Assembly: GCA_009760855.2 (NCBI GenBank)
Contig: WPIO01000018.1
Span: forward strand, 4,473,501-4,537,500
DNA length: 64,000 nt
Origin: Cristatella mucedo
Taxonomy: Eukaryota; Bryozoa; Phylactolaemata; Cristatellidae
Direction of reading: 5' to 3'
Both the position numbers and the translations under genes were made by a program. The notes below the pieces were generated by a model that saw only the letters and a list, made by a program, of their open reading frames with translations, was not told the DNA's origin and searched no databases. Shown here in pieces: positions 62,091 to 64,000 of the stretch (position 1 is its first letter; every line of letters begins with the position of its first letter).

Positions 62091-64000
62091 GGTACCGATC
62101 TCTTTCTAGACAGCATCTCAAAAGTTTGTCCGGGTTGCGCTTTTTCTGTGTCATAGCAGCATCTTATAGAGTGGCTGAAAGCCTTATCCTTACTTCTTAT
62201 CCGACTTCTTCATCGCCAAGAATAGGAATCTGCTTTCAGAAGAGGCTATCCTTTTTTCCTTGAAAAGCAGCTGCGAAAAAAAATTTAAGTTGCAGTGGCC
62301 AACAGGGCTACAGGGTGGTGCTCCTTCGACGCAAAGTTTCACCGTTGTCTCTAGTGGGGGCCACCTGGCCCAGATTGGGGAGGGGCTAAGAGGCTTTTTG
62401 GAGGTGCTCCTTAAGGATTCTTAACTCGAAGTTGATGTCTTGGGGCGACCGTCCGAATAAGGATCGCTAGAAAGTTTAACTTTGAATCAGTTCTTTAGCC
62501 TGCTCAACAGCCATGACCTATGAGCATTAGCATTAGGTAGTCTCAAATGGATGCTAGCATGCGGTCAGGCAGTGGCTGCTGCATACATAGCACCACCGTG
62601 AGAGGCCAAATGTGCCTGCTATGTAGCTATTGAGCTGGCAGCCCACCTGTAGTTAGCTCTCACCTCTCACGAATGCCTGCCGGACCTAGCGGGTAGCCGC
62701 CGTAATCCCAGTGAGAGGGCTGCTACACGCAGCCTAGCATGAATAACTATTGAATACTAGCTAGTCCGTATCCTCGAAGAGTTGCCGCAAGCTTCAGCTT
62801 GGCTTTGGAAGGCAGGCCTGACCATCTGCTGACCTGGCTGGTGGCCCTGCCCTTCTGACAGGCACCCGTGTAGTTCTTTCCTAAAAGATGAAGAATCGTA
62901 ATAGGAGGAAAATTAAATGCTGGATGCACTATTCTTTAAATGTGATAACTGCTAATTATCTGTGCCAACTATTTGATGGCTCAGATGATTCGTGATACAA
63001 TTATTAGTATGTGCAATTTGGTCATTGCTCGTGTGTGAATTCCATGTGCCTGTGCTATAGACAATTCAGTTATCCTATTTATAGACCATTTTGATACATA
63101 CAGGTGCATATATTTTAATTATGACTTACCTAGAAAAGATGTAAAAGTAGTAAAATGCATTTATATGTGCAATTAATTTTGCTGGCTCTCCCCATGGTTC
63201 GGCAAGGGCAAGCGATCAGCAAAGACTTGTGTTCTGTACCTGCATCCACCAAAGGTAGGTTGATAAACATGCTTCCGGCTCACTGAGCAGGACTTGGATT
63301 TTCTGACAGTTGCAGAATTTACATAACTTCCAAGCTCGGTACTTCCAAGTTCTGGCGAGTATTGAATTTGAAATCTGAGACAGCTTAGACCTGTTTAAAG
63401 CTTATCTGTTTCGTTTATTCAAAGTGCTGGTGAAATTCTGTGTTTATGGACTTGCAGCACTTGTTTAATATGCATGGCGTTCCGTCGGCTTCGGTTTTTC
63501 GTGCATCAAGTATCTTTGTTGTTGTTGCGTACAATAAATGACCGTCATGCAAAGACGTTTTGCTGGTATGTTAAAGATTTGCTCTTCTGTGGCTCTACTG
63601 CTGGCAAAGCTACTTTATGCAGCTGTGCCTGCTTCACTTGCAGCACCCAAGAGGTACCAACTTTTTAGGTTTGCTGTCCTTGCTGATGGACGATAATTAT
63701 GAAAGTAATCGTTCTAATAGTTGTAGCAATTTCAATTGCTGCAACAAATTCACATTAACTTGTAGTGAATAACTGTGCTAGAAAAGTGATTCGCTTATTA
63801 CATGATCGGCCACGTGGCACCGAATGATAACTTATATCACGAAATACTTCTGTGACACACGAGTCACATTGATGGTGAGCCCAACGTTTCGGGCGTTTGA
63901 TTAGCCTTTGCCTAGGGCTGCTGTACCATTGCTCAGGTGGAGATCGGGCGGATATTGCTGCACGACAGAGCAGCTAGTTCATATCCTATTGATTTTCAGC

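Larger units (their letters stand above)
59608..64000. other. PARG intron to right edge
   Basis: No further PARG exon is recognised. It holds LINE-B and LINE-coding fragments, an 18-bp tandem and a short hairpin. From 62100 to 64000 nothing is recognised. Confidence 0.55.

Overview
The window is nuclear DNA of an animal. Four protein genes are split into short exons by long introns. The introns and spacers are full of non-LTR retrotransposons of the L2/CR1 type, tRNA-derived SINEs, a decayed Gypsy element, a Tc1-like element and microsatellites. Nothing fits a vertebrate or a prokaryote, but I cannot name the phylum from the sequence.

Host genes, left to right. (1) A NUDT3/DIPP-type Nudix diphosphoinositol-polyphosphate phosphohydrolase on + (exons 1820-1918, 6382-6537, 8124-8270); its last coding exon is not identified. 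(2) Mitochondrial CLPP on - (exons 22095-22259, 21701-21985, 19620-19725, 17690-17796); its first exon is not identified. (3) Ribosomal protein eS24 (RPS24) on -, complete in four exons (43473-43475, 43157-43225, 42853-43062, 40076-40192). (4) Poly(ADP-ribose) glycohydrolase (PARG) on +, starting head to head with RPS24 across a 133-bp bidirectional promoter. PARG exons are 43609-43805 (probable exon 1, with a PCNA-interaction box), 48184-48282, 52456-52590, 55030-55113, 59332-59406 and 59515-59607. The macrodomain that does the catalysis is not reached, so PARG continues past the right edge.

Layout of the rest. 8.3-17.6 kb holds LINE copies, an interrupted Tc1-like element and an AT microsatellite. 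22.5-30 kb holds inverted SINEs, a solo-LTR-like block with a 122-bp tandem repeat, a CpG-rich block with degenerate direct repeats, and a 210-bp direct repeat pair. 31-35.2 kb is a decayed Gypsy retroelement on -, itself hit by a LINE tail and a SINE. 35.5-40 kb is LINE debris. PARG introns carry many LINE-A copies, a LINE-B with reverse transcriptase, nested SINEs, two striking palindromes and three unexplained open frames.

I did not find a clear undescribed system. The most informative observations are: the shared 3' stem-loop that links a SINE family to its likely LINE partner; the PIP-box at the start of PARG; the compact RPS24/PARG promoter; a PARG exon pair hemmed in by transposons within about 8-20 nt of its splice sites; and a perfect 30-bp palindrome at the start of an unexplained open frame inside a PARG intron.
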